DNA from: Dermatemys mawii
Taxonomy: Eukaryota > Chordata > Testudines > Dermatemydidae
Direction: 5' to 3'
NCBI GenBank assembly: GCA_007922305.1
Contig: ML677351.1
Span: 15,411,790-15,475,789 of the forward strand
Length of the DNA stretch: 64,000 nt
Below are positions 12,000-22,689 of this stretch, one piece after another (position 1 is the first letter of the stretch; each line of letters opens with the position of its first letter). The position numbers and the translations under genes are program-made. The notes beneath the pieces are model-generated. The model searched no databases and had not been told where the DNA came from. It saw only the letters and a list, made by a program, of their open reading frames with translations.

Positions 12000-12320
12000 A
12001 AAATACAAACACTTGGCAGCTCAATGGTCTGTGGATCTGTCTAGCTGATCATGCATGCTTTAACAAACTTCAAACATACATGTAGGGGGAATAACTTTCA
12101 GTGCTTTTATAAACTGACTATAGAAGGTAGGCTGACTAATAATAATTATTCTGTGTACTCCTATGACAACTCTCATCTGAGGACCACAAATTTCTTTCCA
12201 AACAGTAAGCCTTAATAGCCCTGTGAAACATATAAGTAAATCCATGTTATGTCTAGGTCAGCAGACAGAGATTAAGTGACGTGCCCAAGACTTCAGTGAC
12301 CCAGACCCTTAGCTGTGGCA
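12000..12320 (-). repeat. MIR/L3-like ancient repeat, degraded
   Basis: Around 12,125-12,310 the order 'aataataattattctg', 'tctcatctgagg', 'atagccctgtgaaac', 'agagattaagtgacgtgcccaagacttcagtga' follows the core of MIR-like or L3-tail repeats. It is too diverged for a firm family. Confidence 0.5.
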
Positions 12321-12600
12321 GAAGAACACACAGCACAGCTAGGAGGACGTTTGGTCTGAATTGGCTTTTGATCATCTTTGTGCTCCATTGATCCCATGAA
12401 GGCCGTATGCCAGGCCAGACCTCTGTGGTAACTGGAGCAGCCTGGAGACTGCTCTAAATTATACCAGCCGAAAATAGACCAATGGACCATTAGAGCCGCC
12501 AGTGATTACTGAACAGCACATAGAAAAAAAAATAGAAAAAATAAAACAAAACAATTTCTGCCTCACCCGACACACCAGAGGTGGTACATATGACCTACTG

Positions 12601-12795
12601 CAGGGGGCAGGGGTGGTTCTACGATTTTTGCCACCCCAAGCGCAGCAGTGAGGTGGCCGTCGGCAGCACGCCTGCGGGAGGTAAGCTGGTCCCGCACATT
12701 CAGCAGCATTTCTGCAGGAGGTCTGCTGGCCCCTTGGCTTCGGACCTTGGCTGCGCTGGTGCTTGGAGCTGCCTCCGCAGGGGGCTTCAGCTAGA
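12601..12795. repeat. Fragment of a turtle hAT-like terminal repeat
   Basis: 'caggggtggttctacgattt' followed by 'ttgccaccccaagcgcagcag' resembles the terminal segment of a GC-rich hAT-type family. The hAT relic ending at 36,957 carries a related end. Only one end is recognisable here. Confidence 0.4.
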
Positions 12796-12799
12796 TTTT

Positions 12800-15555
12800 C
12801 TGTGACTGGAAGTCCCTATCATCACCTCCTTCCATTTAATTTGTACACCAAGTAGTGGATCTGGCTGCTAAACAAAGATCCATAGTCTCTCCTCCTGACT
12901 AACATCTCCATTCACTACTATCAGAGAAGAATCTGGAGAGTAGCTATGAGGGAGACAGACAGTGTTACCAGTCTTTCTCCATGCTATAGCAGCAGGATCA
13001 GTCATCTGTCTTTTAAGTCTCCAGTGATGAAAGTAGGGAAACTGAGACTATGGGTGTGACTAGCCAATACACACTGATTCCTGCCATGTGACAGGGATGT
13101 AAATATATATAACCCTCACCCATGTAAATTGACTAGGGCCAAGAAACAGACTGAAATCTTTACAGCATTCATGTATGGAACAGTGAGATCTTGAGGTGGA
13201 TACAGCACTTCCAAATTTCCCTGAAAGGATGTGGCACTGAGGAAAAATCAAAGATGGTGAATTCACAATTCTTTGTAGTGGGACTACAAATTGTTAGACA
13301 AAGGCTTTCAAGAATACTTTGATCTACACACAAATGTCACTTGAGAAAGGTACGCTATCTTTACATGAAACAAGTGGCAAGGTGAGACCACAGACCACTA
13401 ACCTTAGAGACCTACCTAAGGCTGAGTCACATGAATTTGAACTGTTAGCAGATGGATTAAAAGGAGTCAAAATCGTTTGTGGCATAACTGATAGTCAAGT
13501 CAAGGAAGTTATTGTGAGAAAAGGACTTGATTTTGTAAATAGCAGTAGGTATTTTCAGGACTAGTGTAAACCATGCTTCCCAAATAAAAGTGCTAGCAGG
13601 CAGTGAAAGAATTTTAATGACGCCATCAAATGCAAGCACTATTCCATCAGAATAGCTTTTATGTCTAGTCTTTAAAATGCAATGAGATTTGCAATTTTGG
13701 AAGCAAGTCAAGAGTTTTGACAAGTCTCACTCAATACAGAGGGCTGCCAAGGGGTGTCTTTGCAGCACCCCTGCGCCACAAGCTAGGCTTGAAGTTGGCC
13801 AGGTGAGGATTCCTGTGACATAATGGAATTCCCAAGCAATGCAAAGCCAAATACCAAATTCTACAAAACTGAATATGAAGCATCAGTGCAATGGTAAAAG
13901 GCAACTTTAACTGTCCAGTGAAAGAGAAAAGTCAATTCTTAGTTTCATTTTACCCTCAAACATCTTTGACACAACTTCCTTAACAACTTATTTGCTAGGT
14001 GCTCATTATGGAAGCTCTGGTCATTATTCCAGATTTAAAAGTTGAGTTTCATTTTCCACCTAAAACCAGGATTCAATCTCTTCATTTTGTATGAAAGGTG
14101 CAATGTATCCTCCCCAAATTTAAGAGCACTTACTCTTTGACTACAGAATTAGTTTTCTGATAATTTACAAGTAAATTTAACAAGTTTGAGTTAAAAATCT
14201 TGGCTTGTAATTAACTTTAATAAATTTAGCATCTATCAGTCATCTTTGTCCCAAATGACCTCAACAGAATAACATAGATGCTTTAACTTTCCACATAGTT
14301 AAAATTTCATGGGAATCTTATGCATGGGCTATATTTGAATTAAATAAGTGATTAGTAATTAGATAAATTTGTTATGCTTATAAAGGGCTCAGGACAACAG
14401 CTTAGGTAACTGAAGAGGGGCCATTGTGACATCAGAGGTAACAACCAATCACTAAATGTGCTCCATAGCTAATTTGCATGCAATAATTCTATTGGTTGTT
14501 ACGATTCCGGGGTATGGGGAAGAATGGATAAGTGTCAAGAATATGTTATTTCGGTTAGTACATTATTTTGCTCAATTGTCAATTCTCTTTAAAGATTCAG
14601 TAGGCATCAGCTACTTCTGCCTTGGCTCCACTGAGCACTGAGGCAGCACTGAGGCAGGAGGACACCTTAATGCACAGAGAACTGGGACTTGGGAGTCCTC
14701 TCTTTACAAAGCACCAGTCTCACCAAAATAACTCTCCAAAAACAGGAAGAGAATTGCAAGTTAAGGGTTAAATTCACCAGTACACGGTGGCTATGTCACA
14801 CTTTTCTAGCAATAGAAAGCAGCTATAAAAACAGCTTAATTGTACAGTGCACTCTGGCTGCTTTGGTGTATGTATGAATCTTCTCTTAATATGAAATGTG
14901 ATTTCATGATTTAAAGGTAAAAACATTACAAGGATGTTATAATTACCTCAGCCCAAACATTATAAACCCAAGCAATTCAGAGTTAAGGTTACGCTTAGAA
15001 GAAATCCAAAATGTATTAAGGTAAGAAATGCACAGTTACAGCATCTAAACAACCTAAATTTTGCATTGTACTCATGCCATGAAGGAAAAAATATGAAACA
15101 GTTGAATGGCTTCAAAATCAGTTTAATCTAATCAAACTATAAACACTAACATACCTTCATCATAATCATAATTATTGCTTGACATTGTACATGGCAGATT
15201 CAAGACTGCTAGTGTGGATTTCTTTACCTTAACATTGGAACTCCTCTCCTCCCCTCAACCAAAAGTGCACTTAGTTCCTCTCTTCAACAATGCATGTAGT
15301 CTGCCACTGGATTAATCACTGCAGCCCTCTACCCTTCTACAGACTGACATCGCCCCCCCCCCCCCCCGAACCTATAAGATGAGGCAGTTTGACAATATGC
15401 TGATGGAATGCCTTTCCTTCACTTGCTGCTTTTGCCAAAATAGAAAGTGATCTTTTAGCTGTATTATAATAAATTGTACATAGTAGTTGCACTTACAGTT
15501 TCTTCTCTTTGGAAATATTCTACCAGTCTGAGTCATATTCTCATTACTCATTATT
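12800..15555. other. Intron, one undescribed repeat pair member and a C run
   Basis: Mostly unrecognised AT-rich sequence. The segment at about 14,090-14,310 resembles 29,740-29,970. A C homopolymer of about 15 lies at 15,352-15,367. A 12-bp inverted repeat with CCAAT boxes sits at 14,438-14,502. The open frame at 13,319-13,564 has no family resemblance. Confidence 0.5.
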
Positions 15556-15559
15556 ATTA

Positions 15560-15690
15560 AGCCCATTATATTATATTAGCACCTACAGGTCAGCTAAGTC
15601 AGGATCCCATGGTAGTGGTAGGAGCAATAAAAAAATATAGAAAATGAAACTCCCTGCCCCTCAAATGCTTACAATCAAAAGCAAACAAGT
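15560..15690. repeat. LINE 3'-tail-like repeat, third copy
   Basis: 'agcacctacaggtcagctaagtcaggatccc ... actccctgcccctcaaatgcttacaatc' follows the same consensus as 7,485-7,555. It is followed by an A/C-rich tail. Confidence 0.5.
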
Positions 15691-15807
15691 AAACAAAACA
15701 AAACAAAAAATAAGAGGAAAACAAAATAGGTGGATGAGACAAATAAGTGGGCCAGGGTACCAAATATAATAGGATGTCAGCAATTCTTAGTCAATGAGGG
15801 TCAGTGA

Positions 15808-15847
15808 TACTATATATATATATAGTGATACTATATATATGTGTGTG

Positions 15848-15887
<40 letters not shown>

Positions 15888-15900
15888 NNNNNNNNNNAAT
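15808..15900. repeat. TA/TG microsatellite with a 10-N assembly gap
   Basis: Two TA runs separated by 'gtgatac', then TG and a longer TA run ending in ten N at 15,888-15,897. The gap marks a collapsed or unresolved repeat, so the true length here is unknown. Confidence 0.95.
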
Positions 15901-15959
15901 ATGATATCAAAGTAGAGAATATGGATGGAACCAGTAATAGCTCTTTAAAATTATTATAG

Positions 15960-16290
15960 AACCACTCTGAATAGTACTTTTCATTAGAAGATCTCAAAGT
16001 GTTTACAACCATTGTCTTCCAGCACCACCTGTGAGGTTAGTACAGTGGCCAATATTTACCAACAGTTATCAGAGAAAGTATTAAAACTATCTGTTACTTC
16101 TGATTTAGAAAATGAAAGAAAACAATGATTAATAGTGACTCCTGACCTATAACTATTTCTGTGTTATGCATAAGTAAATTGAAGTATAAAAAGATTAAGT
16201 GACTTATCTCCCCAATTGGCAGAGGGAATCCAGGGCAGAATTCATTACACTCATCCCCCTGCTCTAGCCACTAGACAATCTTTCCTGCCT
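15960..16290 (-). repeat. MIR/L3-like ancient repeat with internal insertion or divergence
   Basis: 'agatctcaaagtgtttacaac', 'cacctgtgaggttagtaca' and later 'aaaagattaagtgactt ... ggcagagggaatccagggcagaa ... ctgctctagccactagaca' match the two halves of a MIR/L3-type consensus. About 130 bp of unrelated AT-rich sequence separates them. Confidence 0.55.
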
Positions 16291-16299
16291 TAAAGATAA

Positions 16300-17332
16300 A
16301 ATCCATAGTATTTTAGGAATTAACTAGATTTTTGTGAAAATCGAAGAAACTGTAGTTCATAAAAAGGTAAAACATATTTCAAGGAGCCAATCGTTTTCCT
16401 ACTAAAAAGGGAAGTAGTAAGAGATTAAGACAGGAAGAAATTCATTCTATATTGAAATGTGCAATGTGGAAAGCAATAGATTTTGAATTCTGCTTTTAGA
16501 CATATTTTAATATAGACATCTATTAAATTAAATTAGGTGAAACTTATTAACTTACCTGGCAATAAAGCTAGCAAATAAGAAGTATCCTCCATGATTCCAG
16601 ATGAAGACAGATAGCCTGCATTCTCCTTCTGGAGAAAAGGAGCACCTGTGATTTGTCACTTTTTCCTGCCTCAGCCCAGTATCTAGCTTCTGCAGAATAT
16701 TTTTCTTCCCATCTTTCAGCTTGACAGTAGCCCATTCACTGTGTTGTGGATCTCATTACTACCCTATGCTTCCTTTTTCACCTCCATTGTGCCTGGAGGG
16801 GAACAAACCCAGACTACTTTTTCCTATATTTTAAAAAAATGCACGCTGAAGCATATATAAAACCAGAGTTCAAAGTTAGTCACTTTCCCCATTTTTTATT
16901 TCAGTGCATAATTAATTTCTACTTGTTTTAATTTTTTGTTACTTCCTATCTGTTAGCGGGAAAATGGAAACTTTCATGGAAAACATTCAGCCATTCAGAG
17001 ACAGAGCAAACCTGGCATTTCAAGAGCTGTTTCTAAGTTACATTTTCTATTTACATAAGTGCATTTCATGCAATGTTTGATAAGAGAACATTGGCAGTTT
17101 TCATTTTATATTTCAGTTAACCACTTAGCCATGGCTGTCTCCTTCCTCCTGTTACAGTCTCTCCTATAATACTTGGTCAGGTCCTCTACTAGCAGGCTGG
17201 TTAATGAATAAAAAAGATCCTCTTATTTTTGTTATTCATTGAGACAGATGTTACCTCTCTATCCTGTTACTAGCAGATTTTGGTGCTGTTCCCCCAGTAA
17301 GGGTTGGTGGAAACTTCACCTGAAATACCTAC
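16300..17332. other. Intron just downstream of the EPHA6 cassette exon
   Basis: AT-rich with no recognised repeat. I searched the minus strand here for the following kinase exon (PVMIV-EYMENG) and did not find it. Confidence 0.5.
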
Positions 17333-17455
17333 CAGAGGAAATGCCGGGGGGCAAAGATCCGCCCCGTGAGACTGGATGTGGGGCCGGGATGCTATTTAAA
17401 AAGCCCGCCCTCAGGAATCTCGAAAGAGACTTCACCCCAATGGTCGGGAAGGATC
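17333..17455 (-). CDS. EPHA6: EPHA6-specific cassette exon inside the kinase domain, 123 nt
   Basis: On the minus strand this encodes 41 residues that follow VVTK of the previous exon. They include SFPTIGV, FLRAGFLNSI, PAPHPV and GGSLPP. As I recall human EPHA6, its insert between VVTK and PVMIV reads SFPAIGV, FLRAGFLNSI, QAPHPV, GGSLPP, so the match is close, with about one residue of length difference. The acceptor AG is at 17,456-17,457 (weak pyrimidine tract, ATCTTTTGAAAG). The donor G|GTAGGT starts at 17,332. A second donor-like CAG|GTGAAG lies 13 nt further on but would shift the frame. The exon is phase 1-1 and 41 codons, so it is skippable in frame. It is GC- and CpG-rich within an AT-rich intron. 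The insert falls in the beta-4/beta-5 region, ahead of the hinge. Splicing was not observed, only predicted. Confidence 0.88.
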
Positions 17456-19257
17456 CTTTCAAAAGATAAAAATGATCATTAATCAAACAAGCTGTTCTTT
17501 GGCTGATCAAAAGAAGCTGGTTGTTTGAGAGAGTAAATGAAACCCTACAAAGTCAACAACGTCTTCACAGCAGCAGAGTCCATAAAATGCTGTTAAACGA
17601 TAAAAACTGGTAACAGTACAAACAAAACACACACAATCAACCAAAACAACAAAAAAGGGAGAAAAAACCCACACCACAAGCCATTAAGCGATACAGTACT
17701 AGCAAGAGAGAGCTTGTTTCCTCTGAACCTATAGCTGGCACAGTGTTTAAATGGGGAATTTCAGAACTTCAAGGAAGAAGAATACAAAAAGATTCACTTT
17801 TAAAGGCAAAATCAACCTCTTAAATCCACACAGAGCAAAATAAGTTTGAGATGCACTATCTCCATGTGTAAAATACCTATTGATGACAATGGAATTTCAC
17901 ATGCATAACGGGAACAGAATATCAGTCTAGCTCTCTGCAATCACCTAAAAGTAGAATTTTATCTTGGCAGGAAATGATGGAGAAAATATCATTTCAAAAG
18001 CAGTTATGACAATACACTAAACCTGTCCTCATTTAATGTCATTTATTGATAGCTATTTTGATATATCGAAGATAAAAAGATTAAGGCCCTTAATCCTACA
18101 ACAGGATCCACTGGAGAAGACCCAACTTCAGTGGGGTTTTGCATAGACCTGTGCTTAGCAGATTTCTACATTGAATAGGGACTTGAAATCTCAACTCTTC
18201 TTCAATATCAAAAAATACAATGGGGGAAAAGAATCAAAATTTTCCAAGTTTGAAAAAAAATAAAATTAAACCTAAATTATGGTTGGGTAATGAACATTCA
18301 ACATAGCTTCTATGCTAGTAAAAACAACAAACAAGCTCCCATTTAAAAAGTTAGGCAGTGGTAAGGTTTGATATCTTCTTTCACCATTTTCAGAAGGCAC
18401 ATCATGGTTGTGCTTCAGAGATGGGAAATCCTTATTATCATTATAATTTGAAAATAAACAAGTTTCTTAATCTTTATGCAATTTCAATTTGTGGGGACTC
18501 CTGTAGATGCAGAGAAACCCAATTGAGCAAATTCATTCTGAAGAAATGCCGGTTTTTTGTTGAGCCTGTGTAATCTTAGAGAGATTTGAAAAGAATGTTG
18601 CTCCTTTGGTTTTCATACACAATAGATCTGTTTTCCCTCAATATTTGCTTCATTTCCCCTTTTAAAACCTAAAGATGGTACAAAAATTATTACAATATGA
18701 AGAAAGAAAATTGATATAATTTATGTCTTAAACACAGAACCTTTATTATTCTTAAAGATCTTTAATAATTGAAGGGTAGGATTAAAATTCAAAGGAACTT
18801 AAAAAATAAATCAAACAATTTCCGCCCCCCACTATCCCAGGCAAGCCTAGTATTGACAGCCTTAACCAAATTTTCCAAATTCTCAGTTCTATTCAAGAAA
18901 TATCCTTAATGAGCACTCCATTGGGCACTTTTGTACTAAGTTGTTCTGTGTCCATGACCTTATCCTGCAAAGGGATCTGCACAGGGAGATCCTTCCATCC
19001 ACGCAGAGGTGAACTAAGTCAGGGGACTAAGCACAGATGTATCTCTTTTCAAAACTGGGGCCCAAATCAGTAATTTTCTTTTGCATGACCTGGTTTTCTC
19101 TCTTGGAGTGATCTACGGTCTGCCAATAATTCATTTTATATTCTAAGACAAATTAATAAAAGAAATTTAAGAAGAGTCACCTCTAAAGCTATCTTTGTGA
19201 CTCTTCTAAAAATGTTGTATTAATTTATCTTACCATAAAACATGAACTACTGGCAGA
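17456..19257. other. Intron upstream of the EPHA6 cassette exon
   Basis: The first 250 bp upstream of the exon acceptor are A/C-rich on the plus strand, that is T/G-rich in the gene sense. Two short stretches near 18,090-18,190 and 18,960-19,060 (such as 'tcctgcaaagggatctgcac') resemble an ancient repeat family also seen at 25.1, 33.9, 45.5 and 58.3 kb. Nothing else was recognised. Confidence 0.45.
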
Positions 19258-19265
19258 CCTTAGAT

Positions 19266-20154
19266 CAGTGGTCTCAAACTCAAATGACCATGAAGGCCAC
19301 ATGAGGACTAGACCATTGACCCGAGGGCCGCATCACTGACACCCACCCTGCTGCCCATGACCCTGCCCCCACTCCGCCCGTTCCATGAGGCCCTGCCCTG
19401 TCCTGCCTCTTCCCATCCCTTCACTGCCCTATTCCAACCCCTTCCCCAAAGTCTCCACCCCAACGCTGCCCCCTTCCTGCCCCCAAGGGGTGCAGAAAGG
19501 GTGCAGGATGTGGCGGGGACTCAGGGCAGGGAGTTGAGGTGCAGGAGGTATGCAGGGTGTGGCAGGGGCTCAGGGCAGGGAGTTGGTGTTTGGGGGTGCA
19601 AGAGCGATGAGGGATGTGGCAGTGGGTCGGGGTGCAGGGTGCAGCGGGTGGGTCAGGGCAGGGAGTGCAGGAGGGGTGCGGGATGTGGCAGGAGGCTCAG
19701 GGCAGGGAGTTGGGGTGCAGGAGGAGTTCAGGGTGCAAGCTCCAGCCTGGCGTAACTTACCTAGAACAGCTCCAGGGTGGCCCCAGCCCCACATTGCTCC
19801 CCTCCAGGAAGCAGCTGGAACCAGTCCCTGCAGCCCCTGAGGGGGAAGAGGGGGGCTCAGGGTTCCATGCCTGTGCTGCTCTTGCTGCTCCTCCAGGTAC
19901 CTCCCACAAAACTCCCATTGGCCACAGTTCCCTATTCCTGGCCATTGGGAGATGCAGGGGTGGTACCTGGAAGGAGGCAACAGAGGAGCCCTCTGCCTCT
20001 TCTCTCCCCATCCCCCGGACAGAAGAGACGTTCTGCAGCCACTTCAGAGAGCGGGGGGAGGGGCAATCCCACAGGATGGATTCTGCCCGCTGGCCTGGAG
20101 GTAGGCAGAGAGCCACATGCAAAAGCACCATGGGCCGCGTGTTTGAGACTCCTA
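19266..20154. mobile_element. Non-autonomous hAT element, copy 2 (889 bp), with internal minisatellite
   Basis: Same family as the element at 11,193-11,883. It begins CAGTGGTCTCAAACTCAAAT and the right end reverse-complements to TAGGAGTCTCAAACACG. A perfect 8-bp duplication CCTTAGAT flanks it (19,258-19,265 and 20,155-20,162). Subterminal 'atgaggactag', 'cgagggccgcat' and 'catgggccgcg' match copy 1. The interior differs: 19,480-19,745 is a G-rich array of imperfect units such as 'cagggcagggagttg' and 'ggtgcaggagg'. The long open frames across it reflect this array and are not genes. Confidence 0.85.
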
Positions 20155-20162
20155 CCTTAGAT

Positions 20163-20280
20163 CATTCATCACATCTACAGATGTGAGGCAGAGCTCTGCG
20201 TAGTTTGAAAGCTTGCCCCAACTACCAACAGAAGTTGGTCCAATAAAAGATACCTCACCTACCTTGTCTCTTAAGTTATT
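20163..20280 (+). repeat. Amniote-common interspersed repeat fragment
   Basis: 'gtttgaaagcttgcccc', 'accaacagaagttggtccaa', 'taaaagatacctcacctacc', 'ttgtctct' is a phrase order I know from many turtle and other tetrapod sequences. The formal family is not known to me. Confidence 0.6.
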
Positions 20281-21892
20281 TAATACAAAGTATATTGCAG
20301 AAGACTAAAAAAAATTAATGAGAAAAATACACTATCAAAGGGGAAAAGCAAAAATTGTAAGCATAGTAGGAGGGCAGAGTGAAAAGTCTGAAAATGCAAA
20401 TCAAGATAAGGAAGTGGATTTGTAATAGTCAAAATGAAGTAACTGAGTTTCAAAAATGGTATAGAGAATTGCATAGATATCGCTACAGAAAATAAAAGTT
20501 CCCTCTAGCTTAGTGTGTTTGTTTTCTTTGGAAAAGGAAGAAGCTTCTTCATTCTATTCCCAAGCCCAAATAAGCGCTAGCAAAAAGTCTCTGCAGGCTC
20601 CTTTATGTTTCCAGCTGTAAAAGTTTAACAGATGTGTCTTTGCTGGGAGGTCACTACTCTTAGGTCTATTCTAAATATAAATATTTTAAACAATTTTAAA
20701 CTTTAAACAATGTTTAAAGGAAAAGTTTTCTTAAAACTGATAAGAATGGACATCATCCTGTTTTCATTTGAATCGGGATAACATTTCTTTAGTCAACTAG
20801 CCGTCTTCAGGAATGCAGTTCTCTCAGTGCATTTCATTGAAAGGAGAGGGCTGGTCATCTATTTTTTAAAGCATTATTTTGCTCTGCACAAGTTTTTTGG
20901 AGGGAGAGAGGCAGGTGGAGAACCTTCAGAGTCAACAGAGTTATGACAGGTATTAAAAGGGAAAAAGTAGACAAGAAAAATAAGCCATGATTCCTGAGCA
21001 AGTTGAACACATTCCACTACCTAGCTACCACATTAATGATTTCATCGTACAAAAGATCTATATAATTATACAGACAGTGCCACAGTAACATGGAAAACTA
21101 TAATTATTTAAAAAAGTATTAGCAGAAAAAATAAGGACAAAACGAAGTATATGGGAAGTACATGGAATATCTGTCAGATATTATTAATCTACCATATATA
21201 ATAGATAGATTTGGGTTCCCTAATAATGGCATATGGTTAGAACTCGGGGCAAACTTTCTTTTTTCCAGAGTCTTTACAAAAAGATTTAAACCCAGAAAGA
21301 ACAATTAAATCCTCTAGTCTGACCTCTGTCTATATTGTTATATCAGACCTGTTATTTTAAATCCTGTTTGCAACCTTTCAGAATTTCAAAGGACAATACC
21401 ATTGGATTACAACTACCCGAAAACCCCGGAATGGCTTTTATACTGGTAGTTGGATCTCTGTTTAAGCACCTGCAGACCCTTTCTGCTAACTATAATGCTG
21501 CAACACAGAAAAATGTTTTCTTTTAAAGCTATTCATCTGTATTTTGCTCCTGCCAAAAATATTTCTGAATAAGAAAATGACTATATGATCATGTGTTTGC
21601 TTTTTATGTAGACTATGAAAGGATATGCTTTCTATTCTGTAATTTCTAATTTTGTTGTTCCATTAATTCTTGTGAGATTTGAAACAATGTAGAAGTGGAA
21701 GGAAAAAAACAAGTGTTCAGCCTGGTCTTTCAGAGAACTGAAGTGATTAAAGAGTGAGAACAAGGCACTTCAACTGAAGGGGTGAGAAAGAGCCTGGACA
21801 ATAATTTTCTCATGAAAGGATGCTAGCAGATGACATTGCAGGACCAGGGCCAAGGTGAGTGAAATGAAAGAAACAGCTTATTTTATATCCCT
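20281..21892. other. Intron, no recognised feature
   Basis: AT-rich sequence without a recognised repeat or coding pattern. Confidence 0.5.
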
Positions 21893-22686
21893 TGTCAGAA
21901 TTGCCTCCCCACTCTGAACTCTAGGGTACAGATGTGGTGACCCGCATGTAAAGACCCCCTAAGCTTATTTTACCAGCTTAGGTTAAAACTTCCCCTAAAC
22001 ACAAGTTTCTCCTGTGTCTGGAACAGTATGCTGCCACTATCAAGTATTACCCCAAGACCTAGGGCAGGGCCACTTGAAGCCCCCTCTCTTTCCAAAAATC
22101 CTCCCAAGCCTATATCTCCCTCCCTGGGAAAGGCTTGAGAAAAACCCCTCACCAGTTCCACTAGATGAGTCTGATCCAAAAAGCCTGGATCTACACAAAG
22201 GAAAACAAAGCAGGCAAATTCATAAAAGAAAGATTCTAATTAAAGGAAAAAGAAACAAAATCTTTATAGGAATCAGTGGAAAAAACACTCTGCAATCACA
22301 AAAAGAATCAAAGAAAACCCCACACCAGAGGAATGCCTTCCTCTGCTGAGTCTTTAAAGTTACAGAGAAAACACAGGGATATCTCCCAAAAACCTGAGAA
22401 ATTCGTAAGTGAAAAAACAAATATAAAACTTAAACTGCCTTGCCTGGCTAATTTACTTACTGTTGTTGTTCAGAAAGGCTATAGATAGATGGAGAGAAGA
22501 AAACTGTCTGATTCCCCTGAAAGCCCAGAGTGAATGAAAAAAAGACAAAGCACTTTCCCTCCCCCCAGGTTTGAAAGCATCTTCGGTCCCCATTGGTTCT
22601 TTTGGTCAGGTGTCAACCAGGTTTCTTTTAGCTTCTTAACCCCTTACAGGTAAGCAGGAATTCTAGGTTACTTTATGCTTATGACA
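21893..22686 (-). mobile_element. Solo LTR, retroviral type, copy 1 (794 bp)
   Basis: Read on the minus strand it starts TGTCATAAGCATAAAGTAAC and ends AATTCTGACA, the TG...CA ends of an LTR. The flanks are TCCCT (left) and CCCCT (right), a 5-bp duplication with one change. Copies at 30.3-31.1 kb and 38.5-38.8 kb share the same 'cctgtaaggggttaagaagc' start and 'gagttcagagtggggaggca' end. No internal retroviral genes adjoin it, so it is a solo LTR by recombination. Confidence 0.75.
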
Positions 22687-22689
22687 CCC

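Noticed and set aside
13319..13564. 81-codon plus-strand frame with balanced amino-acid composition
   Set aside because: No recognised family and no flanking splice sites that would place it in a gene; kept only as unassigned intron.
15352..15367. C homopolymer as a possible functional site
   Set aside because: Simple homopolymer run, prone to sequencing error; no flanking structure.
19357..20186. Long open frames (up to 190 codons) on both strands
   Set aside because: They run over a G-rich minisatellite and the hAT interior; repetitive Gly/Ala/Arg/Gln content without domain pattern.
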